A DNA stretch of 64,000 bases from Paulinella micropora (GCA_009731375.1 BJOX01000183.1:134134-198133), one strand, 5' to 3'; counted from the first letter of the stretch, positions 11,297-22,631 are shown. Notes: a model not told the origin generated them from the sequence alone. Program-made: numbers and translations.

Positions 11297-11800
11297 GAGA
11301 AGGAGAAGAAGAAGAAGAAGAAGAAGAAGAAGAAGAAGGAAGAAGAAGAAGGAAGAAGAAGAAGAAGAAGAAGAAGAAGAAAGAAGAAGAAGAAAGAAGA
11401 AAGAAGAAGAAGAGAAGAAAGAAGAAAGAAGAAGAAGAAGAAGAACAAGAAGAAGAACAAGAAGAAGAACAAGAAGAAGAAGAAGAAGAAGGAGATCAAG
11501 AAGAAGAAGAAGAAGAAGAAGAAGAAGAAGAAGAAAAAAAAAAAGAAGAAGAAGAAGAAGAAGAAGAGGAAGAGGAAGAGAAAGAGGAAGAGGAAGAGGA
11601 AAAGGAAGAAGAAGAGGAAGAAGAAGAAAAAGAAGAAGAAGAAGAAAGAAGAAGAAGAAAGAAGAAGAAAGAAGAAGAAGAAGAGGAGGAGGAGGAGGAG
11701 GGGAGGAGTAGGAAGAAATGTATGTATGTATGTATGTATATAAGAAGAAAAAGAAGAAGAGCTTAGTTAGGAGAAGAAGAAAAAGGAGGAAAAGAAGAAG
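11297..11800 (+). repeat. GAA-rich tract upstream of the TE1 SET exon
   Basis: About 500 bp of GAA/GGA/AAG repeats directly before the presumed start of the SET-transposase gene. All frames give Glu, Lys or Arg runs. It is followed by TAG/TAGTA repeats (11806-11880). Confidence 0.9.
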
Positions 11801-11892
11801 AAGAAGTAGGACGAGGAAGTAGTAGTAGCAGTAGTAACCGTAGTAGTAATAGTACTATTAGTATACGTAGTAGAGTAGTACTGTACGTTTGA

Positions 11893-12560
11893 CAAAAATT
11901 CATGCAGAGTTTTCTCCACAGAGTATTTTATGTTAAAAAAAAGAACCCCATTCCCGATCCTTCTGGACCTTGGAAGGATCGGGAATGGTACTTACACGAT
12001 CTATAATTACTTCCTTTTGATACAAACTCTGCATGAATTTTTGCAATCATGTTTGTCGGTCTTGACAAAAATTCATGCAGAGTTTTCTCCACAGAGCATT
12101 TTATGTCAAAAAAAAAGAATTCCATTCCCGATCCTTCTGGACCTTGGAAGGATCGGGAATGGTACTTGCACGATCTATAATTACTTCCTTTTGATACAAA
12201 CTCTGCATGAATTTTTGTCAAGACCGACAAACATGATTGCAAAAATTCATGCAGAGTTTGTATCAAAAGGAAGTAATTATAGATCGTGCAAGTACCATTC
12301 CCGATCCTTGCAAGGTCCAGAAGGATCGGGAATGGGGTTCTTTTTTTTAACATAAAATGCTCTGTGGAGAAAACTCTGCATGAATTTTTGTCAAGAATGT
12401 CGGTCTTGACAAAAATTCATGCAGAGTTTTCTCCACAGAGCATTTTATGTCAAAAAAAAAGAATTCCATTCCCGATCCTTCTGGACCTTGGAAGGATTGG
12501 GAATGCTACTTGCACGATCTATAATTGTTTCCTCTTAATAAAAATCATACACAAAGTTTT
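11893..12560. repeat. Four-unit MITE-like palindromic cluster inside TE1
   Basis: Units of about 151 bp lie at 11893-12043, 12066-12217, 12240-12390 (inverted) and 12410-12560 (3' end degenerate). Each begins with CAAAAATTCATGCAGAGTTT and ends with its reverse complement, and each contains an inner palindrome (ATTCCCGATCCTTC ... GAAGGATCGGGAAT). The 22 bp spacer after unit 1 recurs inverted before unit 3, so 11893-12390 is one large palindrome with unit 2 at the centre. The mirror-image open frames on both strands here are a by-product. The position between two divergent genes could affect both promoters. Confidence 0.85.
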
Positions 12561-12727
12561 GTGAGACCAGCCCCCATTCCATTTTCAACGACTAGTCCAC
12601 CTTTTTGACCTTCCACTTTTTCGTCCTTTCTTTTTGAATTTATGATCGTGTTTGCTTTGCAAAACAATTGAATAGGATCATCTCATTTCGTGTTTTGCAA
12701 ACTTTACGACCATCTGTGACCGCTGGT
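12561..12727 (+). promoter_or_regulatory. Probable 5' region of the TE1 Lys/Glu-rich gene
   Basis: Non-repetitive sequence between the MITE cluster and the first ATG of the plus-strand gene. I see no clear TATA box; the call rests on position only. Confidence 0.3.
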
Positions 12728-13452
12728 ATGCCCAAGAAACATATTGCAAAGAGCTTGGAAACCATTCGCAAAAACTCGCGGGGGGAAATCTTTCTCACTA
12801 TCAACGGATCCACAGAGGAGCTGCCGTTTGATAGTGTGGAGATTCCACCCGCAGTGTTTGCCAAGCATGATCTGGTAAGATTGTTTGCCTGCGTCTGTTT
12901 AATATTACTGTCTGTCTTCTCTTCTCTTCTCTTCTTCTCCTTCTCTTCTCTTCAATTCTCTTTTCTTTTTCTTTCTTCTTCTTCTTCTTCTTCTTCTTCT
13001 TCTTCTTCTTCTTCTTCTTGCTAACTAAGTTCTTCTTCTTTTTCTTCTTACATACATACATACATACATACATATCTTCCTACTCCTCCTCCTCCTCTTC
13101 TTCTTCTTCTTCTTCTTCTTCTTCTTCTTCTTCTTCTTCTTCTTCTTCTTCTTCTTCTTTCTTCTTCTTCTTCTTCTTCTTCTTCTTCTTCTTCTTCTTT
13201 CTCTTTCTCTTCCTGTTCTTCTTCTTCTTCTTCTTTTTCTTCTTCTTCTTCTTCTTCTTCTTCTTCTTCTTCTTCTTTCCTTCTTTTTCCTTCTTCTTCT
13301 TCTTCTTCTTCTTCTTTCTTCTTTCTTCTTTCTTCTTCTTCTTCTTCTTCTTCTTCTTCTTCTTCTTCCTCTTCCTCTTCCTCTTCCTCTTCCTCTTCCT
13401 CTTCTTCTTCTTCTTCTTCTTCTTCTTCTTCTTCTTCTTCTTCTTCTCTTCT

Positions 13453-13484
<32 letters not shown>

Positions 13485-15380
13485 CTCTTCTTCCTCTTCC
13501 TCTTCCTCTTCTTCTTCTTCTTCTTCTTCTTCTTCTTTTTCTTCTTTTTCTTTCTTCGTCTTTTTCTTTCTTCTTCTTCTTCTTCTTCTTCTTCTTCCTT
13601 CTTCTTCTTTCTTCTTCTTCTTCTTTCTTCTTCTTCTTCTTCTTCTTCTTCTTCTTCTTCTTCTTCTTCTTCTTCTCTTCTTCTTCTTCTTCTTCTTCTT
13701 CTTTCTTCTTCTTCTTTTTTCTTCTTTCTTCTTCTTCTTCTTCTTCTTCTTCTTCTTCTTCTTCTTCTTCTTCTTCTTCTTTTTCTTTCTTTCTTCTTCT
13801 TCTTCTTCTTCTTCTTCTTCTTCTTCTTCTTCTTCATCTTCATCTTCCTCTTCCTCTTCCTCTTCCTCTTCTTCTTCTTCTTCTTCTTCTTCTTCTTTTT
13901 CTTCTTCTTCTTCTTCTTCTTCTTCTTCTTCTTCTTCTTCTTCTTCTTTCTTCTTCTTCTTCTTCTTCTTCTTCTTCTTCTTCTTCTTCTTCTACTACTA
14001 CTACTACTACTACTACTTCTTTTTCTTCTTCTTTTTCTCCTTCTTTCTTCTTTCTTCTTCTTCTTCTTCTTCTTCTTCTTCTTCTTCTTCTTCTTCTTCT
14101 TCTTCTTCTTCTTCTTCTTCTTCTCTCATTTCTCTCTTCTTCTCTCTTTTCCTCCTCTTCTCTCTTCTCTCTCCGTCCAACATATGTAGCAGGGCAAAGG
14201 GGACCGGGATGAGTTGGTCCGCGGCTTCTACTACACGTGGAATCAACATGGAATACTACAGAAGGATAAAGGGAAGCCCTGGGACGACGGCTTGGGCAAC
14301 GAAGCGGGTCCCCGACACAAAAGACAGAAAAAACAAACAAAATTTTTGAAGCCTGATGATGCACCAAATAGGAAGGAGAAGGTTAAGGATAATAAGGATA
14401 AGGATAAGGAGAAGAAGGATGAGGAAGCAAAGAAGAAGAAGGAGAAGGAGAGGGAGGAGAAGGGGAGGGAGGAGGAAGCGACGAAGAAGAAGAAGAAGAA
14501 GGAGGAGGAGGAGGAGGAGAAGAAGAAAAAGAAGAAAGAGAAGGTTAAGGATAATAGTAAGGATAAGGATAAGGAGAAGGATGAGGAAGCGAAAAAGAAG
14601 AAGAAGAAGGAGGAGAAGGAGAGGGAGGAGGAAGCGACGAAGAAGAAGGAGGAGGAGAAGAAGAAGAAGAAGAAGGAGAAGGTTAAGGATAATAGTAAGG
14701 ATAAGGATAAGGAGAAGGATGAGGAAGCGAAGAAGAAGAAGGAGAAGGAGAGGGAGGAGAAGGAGAGGGAGGAGGAAGCGACGAAGAAGAAGGAGGAAGA
14801 GAAGAAGAAGAAGAAGAAGAAGAAGAAGAAGAAGAAGAAGAAGAAGAAGAAAGAGGAGGAGGAGAAGAAGAAGAAGGAGAAAGAAGCGAAGGAGAAGGAG
14901 AGGGAGGAGGAGGAGAAGACGAAGGAGGAGGAGGAGGAGGACACGAAGGAGAAGAAGAGGGAGGAGGAAGCGAAGAAGACGGAGGTGGAAGCGAAGAAGA
15001 GGGAGAAGGAGAAGAAGAAAGAGGAGGAGGAGGAGAAGGAGAAGAAGGAGGAGGAGGAGAAGAAGAAAGAGGAAGAGGAGGACGAGGAGGAGGACGAGGA
15101 GGAGGACGAGGAGGAGGACGAGGAGGAGGACGAGGAGGAGAAGAAGAAAGAGGAAGAGCAGGCGGAGGGTTTACCTTCAGTAGAGTCTGGCAAGGTTCGC
15201 ATTTGGGCGGCCAAGGGCTATTTCGAGTTTATCTCGGGCAAGGACTGGGAAGACTGGTACTATTCTTCTTCTTCTTCTTCTTCTTCTTCTTCTTCTTCTT
15301 CTTCTTCTTCTTCTTCTTCTTCTTCTTCTTCTTCTTCTTCTTCTTCTTCTTCTTCTTCTTCTGCTTCTTCTCACTTATTA

Positions 15381-15417
<37 letters not shown>

Positions 15418-17283
15418 CATTATTATATTAATATGATATTATATATAATTATTATTATATTATTATATTATTATATCATATTATCATTATTATTATTAAC
15501 TTTTCCTGCTCCTTCTTCTTCTTACTTCTTCTTCTTACTTCTTCTTACTTCTTCTTCTTCTAATTCTTCATCATCACCATCATCATCTTCTTTGAATATT
15601 AGCTTGCTTTTCAAGTTCACAACGGACGACAATAAGAGCCGGGAGGGGGCGCTCGCGCTGGATGTCCGGCTTCTCAAGTACAACAGATTTGCGCTCAAGG
15701 GGGACACGCAAGTGGAGACATCGGAGGGAGACCCCTGTGCTCCCGGGTCACTTTCCTCCAACGTTTGATGTGTTCACACATATTTTTTTATATTATTTGT
15801 TGTATTCATGACAGTCTCTTCATCAGCTTCCCCGCCGGTTGGCGCAAGAAGACCCCTGCGCAAATCAACAGAGGTAATATTTATTTCGTATGCAACACAT
15901 GATATCTGTATCTGAGCTTTTGCAGGATCCAAGCGTTTTATTTTTGCTGCACGCAACGTCGATACTGACGGTGATGGCGTGGCCAACGAGATTAAGTATC
16001 AGTTAATGGGTTTTTTTGGCTTCAACCTAAAGCATTCTTGCATGCAGGATAAGTCCCCTCTCAACTTTGAGAAGGACGTCAAGCCCGCGTTCCTTCCTTG
16101 GGTCGGGAATCCGACACATCCGCCGCTACTCGGCGTATGGAGGAAGAAGGAGCTTTTGCTACTGTTGGAAGCAAATAAGGTTAGATATGCTTTCTTCCAT
16201 CATGTTTGCCCCACTCTTGTCCCCAACCTTTAGCGCAAGAGAACAGGCAGCGGTCCCGAGCCTAGGTCTTCGGGAAGGCCAAAGAAACTGAAGTTCGGTA
16301 CCCACGTGCACATTGTGTGAGATGTCGTATTGTATTGCGTGTGTATTTGTGCGCAGACACCCTGAAAGTTGAGGAGGACGCTGAGGAGGACGCTGAAGTT
16401 GCGGAGCAAGGTAACAAACTTCATCATTGTTTGGTTCTTTCTATTTTGGTTTGCTTTGTTATTCAGATGATCCACCAACTAGCTCATCCAAGGGCAAGAA
16501 AAAGAGTACTAGTAAAGGTAACAAACTCAACTTTCATCCTCTCTTCAAAGTTGCAATTGCTTGCTTCAATTTTTTTTGTAGGTGCCCGGACCTACCTAAT
16601 ACAGGGTATACCATTTCTTGTAGGCCAAGGTAGAGCAAACGGTCAATCAATCCACCTCTCTCTCCCTGAGTCTCTATCTCCCTCTCTCTCTTTACTACTT
16701 TAGGAGCATCCCACACTGGCCGCCGGTGTTTCGGAAGCCGACGTTGAGCGCCTTGTCAACAAGGTTATCTTGAATCAAACTGAGAGCATTAAGAAACTGC
16801 TAGAACAGGACAGGAAGGATAGGCTAGACAGGGAGAGAGAGGAGAAGCAAAGAAAGGATAGAGAGCAAGAAAAGGAAAAGGACAAGGGTAAGAAACAGCA
16901 GAAGAGCAACAAGAGAAAGAAGAAAGCAAAAGAGCAAGAAGAAGAAGAAGAAGAAGAAGAAGAAGAAGAAGAAGAAGAAGAAGAAGAAGAAGAAGCACCA
17001 AAGAAGAAGAAAAAAAAGCAGCCACAATAACCACAACAATCATAACAACAACCGCATGAATAACCAAAACAACGATCAGAGCAATAACCAAAACAACGAT
17101 CAGAGCAACGTTAACAGAGAGGTTAGGGCTAGAGAGATGCTATTAGATGATTTGATCGCTCGCATGGCATCTGGCGCTGCATCTAACTCAACCCCCCCAC
17201 GCGGTACTACTCCCAGCAACAGTCCAAACAGCTCACCAAATTTTTTTGAGTTTGCCTTAGCGTCTATGGCGCTGAGGCGTTGA
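12728..17283 (+). CDS. TE1 Lys/Glu-rich partner protein (spliced)
   Basis: Exon 1 is 12728-12874 (49 codons, MPKKHIAKSLETIRKN at the start, then GEIFLTING). A 1.3 kb TTC-repeat intron follows. Exon 2 starts at 14190 (QGKGDRDELVRGFYY) and runs through a long Lys/Glu array made of KEKVKDN, DKDKEKDEEAKKKK and EREEEATKKK units to about 15256. Later short exons (15605, about 15950, 16049, 16231, 16367, 16468 and 16704 onward) encode Asp/Phe-rich pieces, a GRPKK AT-hook-like motif and a coiled coil; the last frame ends at 17283 after an Asn/Gln-rich segment. The TE2 gene at 33691-36844 has the same module order. It is probably a DNA-binding partner of the transposase; that is inference. Exon edges after exon 3 are approximate. 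Confidence 0.6.
12900..14160 (+). repeat. TTC-repeat intron of the TE1 partner gene
   Basis: More than 1.1 kb of TTC/TTCC/TTTC repeats with brief TACA (13050) and TAC (13994) interludes. Frames translate to Ser, Phe or Leu runs. It lies between the donor at 12875 and the acceptor ending at 14189. Confidence 0.85.
15260..15604 (+). repeat. TTC and TTA repeats in the second intron of the TE1 partner gene
   Basis: TTC repeats to about 15368, then TTA/TATA-type repeats to about 15500 and further TTC units, ending at the acceptor TGAATATTAG before 15605. Confidence 0.8.
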
Positions 17284-17640
17284 TTTTCCTTGTTGCTGTC
17301 TTAAGACACGCAGCTCTTAGCATTTAAGTAAGTGGGTAAGTGAGTAAGTGAGTAAGTAAGTAAGTAAGCAAGCAAGTAAGGAGAAATGAAAAAGACGAGA
17401 AGCGAAACGCGCAGCCCTTAGCATCTAAGTAAGTAAGTAAGTAAGGAAGGAAGCATGTAAGTAAGTAAGTGAGTAAGATAAGTTTCTAATCGTGTTCTAT
17501 ATTTTGCGTTTATAATTACGTTTGCATGTATTTAAATAGATTTCTTGATAGTTTTATTTGTGGTAGCCACACTGACATCTTATCCTCCCCCCCCCCCCTG
17601 TGTGTGTCACCCTAGCCTTTCCACCCCATCTGTAGCTAAT
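17284..17640. repeat. AAGT repeats between the partner gene and the TE1 right end
   Basis: Two arrays of AAGT/GAGT units (about 17326-17382 and 17425-17480), each preceded by a related segment containing CGCAGC(T/CC)CTTAGCAT, suggest a duplicated block. A C12 tract lies near 17587. No gene is seen; an N gap starts at 17654. Confidence 0.65.
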
Positions 17641-17826
17641 TACACTATGTAAANNNNNNNNNNNNNNNNNNNNNNNNNNNNNNNNNNNNNNNNNNNNNNN
17701 NNNNNNNNNNNNNNNNNNNNNNNNNNNNNNNNNNNNNNNNNNNNNNNNNNNNNNNNNNNNNNNNNNNNNNNNNNNNNNNNNNNNNNNNNNNNNNNNNNNN
17801 NNNNNNNNNNNNNNNNNNNNNNNNNN

Positions 17827-18169
17827 AAAGGTAAAAGCAGCTCATAATGTAGGAAAATACTAAAAACAAATAAAACAAAACAATGAAAGCAAGGTGTGCA
17901 TGGTTGTCGCTTGTTTCCAGCATGGTCTCGTCGTCGCCGGCATGAAAAAAAAGTAGAAAAATTATAGTGTCAGACCGGTTTCGGTCCACCTCCGGAGGTG
18001 AAGTCCAAGTGGTTGACTATTAATAAAAACATGTTTTAATATCATTTTATTATGTTCTGTAACTAAATACTGAATTCCCATTCATTTGCACAAGTTTTCT
18101 GAAAGTTCCTAAAAGTCTTGAAAAAATTTCGGAAAAGCTGATACCCCCTAGTTGGGCGAATGTTTAGTT
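17827..18169 (-). repeat. TE1 right terminal inverted repeat
   Basis: The 343 visible bases match the left repeat in reverse complement, ending GGGCGAATGTTTAGTT followed by the ATAC target duplication. Small differences from the left copy (for example CACCTCCGGAGG against CATCCGGAGG) show that the arms have diverged. Confidence 0.9.
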
Positions 18170-18173
18170 ATAC

Positions 18174-18546
18174 AAGCCAAGAGATGACAATGTTAAAGTT
18201 GTTATACCATTAGAAGCCACATTAACGAAAATGATGGAGGATGAACCAAGCACACCATTTAAGGCAACTGATTTAAAAGAGACTGGAATTACCGAAATGA
18301 AGGCTAATTTAGGAGAAGAGATAGCGAATGCTACAGACGAAGGATGTATAGCAAAAAATGAAACCGATATTTTTCTTCAATATGGTAAGTATAAAAAAAA
18401 TGAAAATTGAAGATGTCGCTAAGATTGATAAACCATACCTTGAATATTTAATTCAACAACCTTATTTTAATAACAAAGATGCGGTAAAAAATATCTCTGA
18501 TGATACATTGCTTTTAATTTTTACTTTAATGGTTTACGATGTTTGA
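18174..18546 (+). pseudogene. Second ExoX-C-like PLV gene, 3' part
   Basis: Continues the gene broken at 6172. It has KPRDDN, an acidic stretch, then FLQYGKY, a one-base insertion in an A run near 18400, and after the shift MKIEDVAKIDKPYLEYLIQQ. Unlike copy 2, which has a stop where copy 1 reads CAA, this copy keeps the Gln-Gln-Pro-Tyr-Phe end of the ExoX-C-like domain. The last codons (MVYDV and TGA) come from a hairpin element at 18537-18597. Confidence 0.85.
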
Positions 18547-19836
18547 CAATAAACGAGAAATCTGTCGAAGACAGATAGAAGTGAAACTGTCAAATACCAT
18601 TGGTCTTCTACGAAGTTAGCGATAATATTGACATTTCCTCCTCCACCAGCAGAGACAGACTTCTGCGTAAAAGTTAATACATCACTCGGCAATAGGTATA
18701 TATCATAACTTCTAAGATTGATTTGTTGAGTTGAAGCACTATTTACATATAGTTTAAAAATTGTTGTTCCGCTTGCGATAGCACTCGCCTTTGTGTCAGT
18801 ATCTACAATTGAATACTTAGAATCAGCATCTGCAAACCTGCTCCAGTTAGTGTTCCATTTAATACCATTCTGACAACATTCGACTTAGTATCTTCATTTG
18901 TAATACTTATAAAAGTTGGATAAACATTTGAATAATTTGTCGAATTAGCACCGCCCGCATCAAATGTTGCTTTATTTCTTATACTAATAATAGGACTTTC
19001 AGTGGTGTTTGATGCTTTACTTCCTTCCACTTCGTTTGTTATGCTAGTATTAATACTATTTGACCCCTCAATGAATAAACTGGCACTTGCTGTTTTAAGA
19101 GTTTGTATCCAATCGCTGCATCATTTTTCATTACTGCTGTAAAAGGTAATGTCGTATTTCGCAGGCTTACCCCAGTATTAGCATTCGCATAGTCAATCAT
19201 ATGAACTAATTGAAATAATCCTGTTATGGGATTTTCAATATAAAACTTAATAGCACCAAACCCAAGATACTGAAATTGAATTTGAAATACATTTCCTCTG
19301 CTCCAAATTACTTCTGGCATAGCAGAAGTTCCATCGCAAGGGTCATCCCAGTCTGCTTGGTCAATATAATCTACGACACCTCCTTTACAATGCGCAATAT
19401 TCATTCCTGCTCTATTTTTGTAGAAATAAAATCCATCAACGAGTTCATTTCCGATTCCAATATATGAATAGTAATCTTTTGTATCATCCGTTGTCCATAT
19501 AGCAGTAAAGCGGGCGAGGACACCCGTTCCAGTTCTATATTTTATTCTCCTTTTACTTACCAGTCTAGCATCCGCCGTGGCATCCGCTTGAGTTGTTAAT
19601 GTTGCCATATTATTCAAAAATGACACAGATGATTTTGTTTCTGTTTTTGTCCATATCCTAGTATTAATGGTATATGGAAAGATTTCCTGTAAAACTGGTG
19701 TTAATTGACCTACTACTGCTTCGCCAAAAGCGGTTTTTGAATTATTTGTTTCAATATCACCATCATATCCAACTTTGACATGTATAAATTCTCCGTCCGG
19801 ATTTTCTGCGATTAAGTTTCTCTGGTGAGTTTTCAT
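18534..19836 (-). pseudogene. Lectin-like virion protein, PLV copy 1
   Basis: Homologue of the 409-residue protein at 53204-54433. The first 250 residues (19836-19090) are well kept, including RYRTGTGVLARFTAIWTT, GFYFYKN and FQYLGFGAIKFYIENP. A frameshift near 19090 and another before 18840 break it, and the C-terminus runs into hairpin sequence at 18597-18534 instead of ending like copy 2. The pattern of a gate of aromatic/Gly residues and a late NTTLPF motif is shared with virion proteins of large DNA viruses; the exact role (capsid decoration or receptor binding) is inference. Confidence 0.8.
18537..18597. repeat. Single hairpin element between convergent PLV genes
   Basis: CGATGTTTGACA ... 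TGTCAAATAC, with an inner stem ATCTGTC-GAA-GACAGAT. It is almost identical to 21756-21817. It supplies the stop codons of both flanking convergent genes. It belongs to the family described at 52121-52258 but only one half is seen here. Confidence 0.75.
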
Positions 19837-19837
19837 T

Positions 19838-20117
19838 GATATTTGAATTGCGATTCTATCTGTCTTCGACAGATTTCTCTCTTATTCTCAAACGTCGTTT
19901 TCCTATATTATACGAGAAAACAATATTTAATCTATTAATTTTTTTAGAATTGCGTTTCGTGCTGTCGCACTATAACTTATTCTAAATTTTTTTCTTTTTT
20001 TGTTTTTCACGATTTTTATCAATATCTCAAACATGTTTGAGATTAGCGAGAATGAGCGTTATGTTGAATTTTCATTTAAAATTCAACATTGAATGAAAGT
20101 GTAGTTGATAAATATCA
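19838..20117. repeat. Cluster of nested hairpin elements between PLV copy 1 genes
   Basis: Hairpins: 19838-19897 (GATATTTGAAT ... ATTCTCAAACGTCG, inner ATCTGTC-TTC-GACAGAT), 19943-19986 (TTTAGAAT ... ATTCTAAA around CGTGCTGTCGCAC), and an outer pair at 20010-20022 / 20105-20117 holding two more hairpins (ATCTCAAACATGTTTGAGAT; TGTTGAATTTT ... AAAATTCAACA). Copy 2 has none of this between the same two genes (54434-54500), so these are insertions. Confidence 0.75.
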
Positions 20118-21594
20118 ACTCATCAAAATTTCAACTCTCTTAACAAGCACACTAGGTTGAAGAATGGCGAATGTGTAATGGTTAAGATTAGTTATGCCAG
20201 CACCACTCGCATTATTACTTGTAGTTGAAACGAATTCATATCGCCTCTCAGTGTCTAGGCTTAAACCGCTCACCTCATAGCCGTCTGTGTCCTTATCGCA
20301 CAGCGGACGGTTATTGTCCCAAGTATCTACGTGGAACCAGTTGTAATGATAAACATCGCTGTTTAGGATAGCATTTCCTTTCAACTTATCCTTCAAAATC
20401 ATATAGTCTTCATTCTCAGAAGTGTCAATGTCAAATTGTTGAAGACGAGAGCCGTCAAGGGTTGTATAATAAGAAATAATTTTAGCATCCGCCCTGTTGT
20501 CATTATCAAAAGAAGTATTAGCACTCTCAGTAAAATGAAAGGCAGAAGTATAAATACGACGAATTCTTTCACCCTGCGAGCGGTTCATCTTAATAACATA
20601 GTTCTGTTGGTTTGTTTGAAGACTTTGCTTCCAAGCAATAGGATACTCAATTTTAAATGGAAAGCCTTCAACCGCAATCTTTTGCTGGACACCGAGGATG
20701 ACATTCGGGTCAGTCTCAACAGCGAGGAATAGATTTAGGTTAGATACGATAGCACCAGCGGTAGTAGCGGCAGCACCAGTGGAAATAGAACTAGTATCAG
20801 TGCCATAGAATGAAGAGCGGTTGGTTTCAGCCCACACGATCCGCATATCCAAAATTTCATTAAATCCAATAGTCTTATCCAGTTCAAAAATAGTGCCAAA
20901 CAGCATACCCAAAGGAACTTAACATTAATAACAGGGGTGGCGCCATTGGCAGTTCCACCTTCAAAATACTTAGCCTCCTCAAAGGAACATTAACCAATCT
21001 ATAATCCCCTGCAGTGCTATTGGCGAGAGCGGTATCATTATTACGGCGGGCATTAACAAGTGGCACTTTCTAATATCCTTGAACTGCAGCGACCAATCCA
21101 GCAGTATTGCCTGCAGCAGTAATTGCCGCTCTTTCCGCTACGGTTCCAATTTCAACTTTTCCAGCATTACACTTTTGAAGCATAGCACCGCTACCCACAC
21201 CAGCACCATGATTTTCAAGTGCCATAAATTTTTCATACTTAATTTCTGGTTTCCATATAACCTTTGTGTAGTTTCCCACATGTTGAAGATTACACAAGTA
21301 CTGCCCGCTTCGGCTTCGCAATTCAATAGTTTTAATCAAAGACAGACAATCCATTTAGATACGGTTGTAGTGACCACCAGCACCTGGGGCAGACGGAGTG
21401 TAAGTAAATCGCAACACACTCCTCGCAAGGTTCAAAGGACGAGTAGGAATTTCAAAGGTGTTTTCCATACCACCAGCAGTAGTAAGTGCGACAGGTTGCG
21501 AGCCTTCACGAGTTGTAAGTTTGGTTAATTCATACTTACCAGTGAGCAGTTCCTTAGCCTGATGGACTAGTTCTCCTCCGTATTGGACAGGCAT
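20115..21594 (-). pseudogene. MCP: Major capsid protein, PLV copy 1
   Basis: Colinear with the capsid gene at 54516-55952, but split over frames at 21594-21355 (N-terminus MPVQYGGELVHQAKELLTGK), 21354-21070, 21066-20884 and 20912-20115. The breaks include an in-frame stop between Asn-Arg-Ile and Met-Asp-Cys, one before Tyr-Lys-Val-Pro-Leu and a frameshift near 20990. The C-terminus (SVLVKRVEILMS) is complete here, whereas copy 2 shifts frame near that end. It would form the double-jelly-roll capsomer, by analogy with PLV capsid genes next to a penton gene. Confidence 0.85.
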
Positions 21595-21684
21595 TTTTTC
21601 TTTTTTTTGAAGTAGCGTAAGTTAACTAATTCACCAGAATATATTTATAAAAGAAAAAAATAAATAATTCTAAAATTAATTATT

Positions 21685-21817
21685 GATATTTTATTTACAA
21701 ATCTTTTTTCAAAAGAAGGTTCATAAAACATCGTTTCCCATTAACTCACGTTTTTCGATGTTTGACAATAAACGAGAAATCTGTCGAAGACAGATAGAAG
21801 TGAAATTGTCAAATATC
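21685..21817. repeat. Double-hairpin element after the penton gene (copy 1)
   Basis: First half 21685-21733 (GATATTTTAT ... ATAAAACATCG), spacer starting TTTCCCATTAA, second half 21756-21817 (CGATGTTTGACA ... TGTCAAATATC). Absent between the same genes of copy 2, so it is an insertion. Confidence 0.75.
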
Positions 21818-21818
21818 T

Positions 21819-22630
21819 TTATCTAGCCTTTAACAAATTGAAGAATGAATTTAATAAACTAAAATAATTTGTTTCACGATAAACCAGTAATGTCATAACG
21901 ACTCCCAAACCATTAAGATTAATCGCTTGGTCGTTTTCGTCTGTCAAGTAAAACCTAAACACATTGTTTGAATTAGCGGACAATGTTTTACCATACTCTG
22001 ACCCGCTTCCATCATAGATAACAGACCCAAAAGGAATTTCGTTGGCAGTGTATATTTCTTGTAGCACGTGATTATCTCCTTCATTTACCAAATCCGATTG
22101 AAGATATAAAGTTTTTTCACCAGTTAGAATAATTACATTTGGCGATTTAATAAAATTATTGGCGAAGAAATATGTTGAATTTCTATCAAACCCCATAACC
22201 TCGTGAATACGGGTATCACCATCAAATATAAATCGCGGTTGATTCCTTTATTCTCTGACACACTGAATGTTAATTTTCCATCTTCTGGTTCTATGTTGGT
22301 ATTGTTGCTTGAGACAACATAAGTATAATTATTTGGGCTGTCTGCCGTCAGTATCTCAGATAACTTATTTTTTAAATTGTTCATTGTGTAGTTTCCCTCG
22401 GGTATTGTAATTAAAGCCTCATACCCGTCTTCGGATAATGTAAAAGTATTGTAAGGACTGGCGACAGAGTAATACGACTTCGGCACATAGATATGAAGAA
22501 TTTTGCAGTGTGTTGGATTGTCTAGCCCCTTCATATTGACTTCGTGTGTAAAGTCTGAGTCTGTGCCAGTTATCCTATTTTTACTATTAATGTAATAGAT
22601 ACCCGAACTTCTTCCTCCCTTATACTCCAT
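21819..22630 (-). pseudogene. Penton-like minor capsid protein, PLV copy 1
   Basis: The homologue of 56043-56855. It starts MEYKGGRSSGIYYINSKNR and follows copy 2 closely, then shifts frame between 22240 and 22190 where copy 2 reads ...RFIFDADTRIHEVMGFDRN. The C-terminal half (22196-21819) is open in the other frame. Assigned as penton from its place next to the capsid gene and the single-domain length of about 270 residues. Confidence 0.8.
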
Positions 22631-22631
22631 T

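Larger units (their letters stand above)
6173..18169. mobile_element. TE1: 12 kb DNA transposon with long terminal inverted repeats
   Basis: The ends are AACTAAACATTCGCCC and its reverse complement, and the inverted repeat runs at least 343 bp on each side before N gaps. The 4 bp ATAC on each side (6169-6172 and 18170-18173) is the target duplication. The element holds two divergent spliced genes: a SET-domain/transposase gene on the minus strand (about 7031-11282) and a Lys/Glu-rich partner on the plus strand (12728-17283). A palindromic MITE cluster lies between them. TE2 has the same design with unrelated end sequence beyond the first AAC. The superfamily is not one I can name with confidence. 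Confidence 0.9.

Noticed and set aside
11928-12355. Two mirror-image 141-residue proteins on opposite strands
   Set aside because: The DNA is palindromic, so both strands give the same open frame; no independent coding evidence.
13018-13843. A 443-residue Ser/Phe-rich and a 272-residue Lys/Arg-rich protein
   Set aside because: They come from a TTC-repeat intron of the TE1 partner gene.
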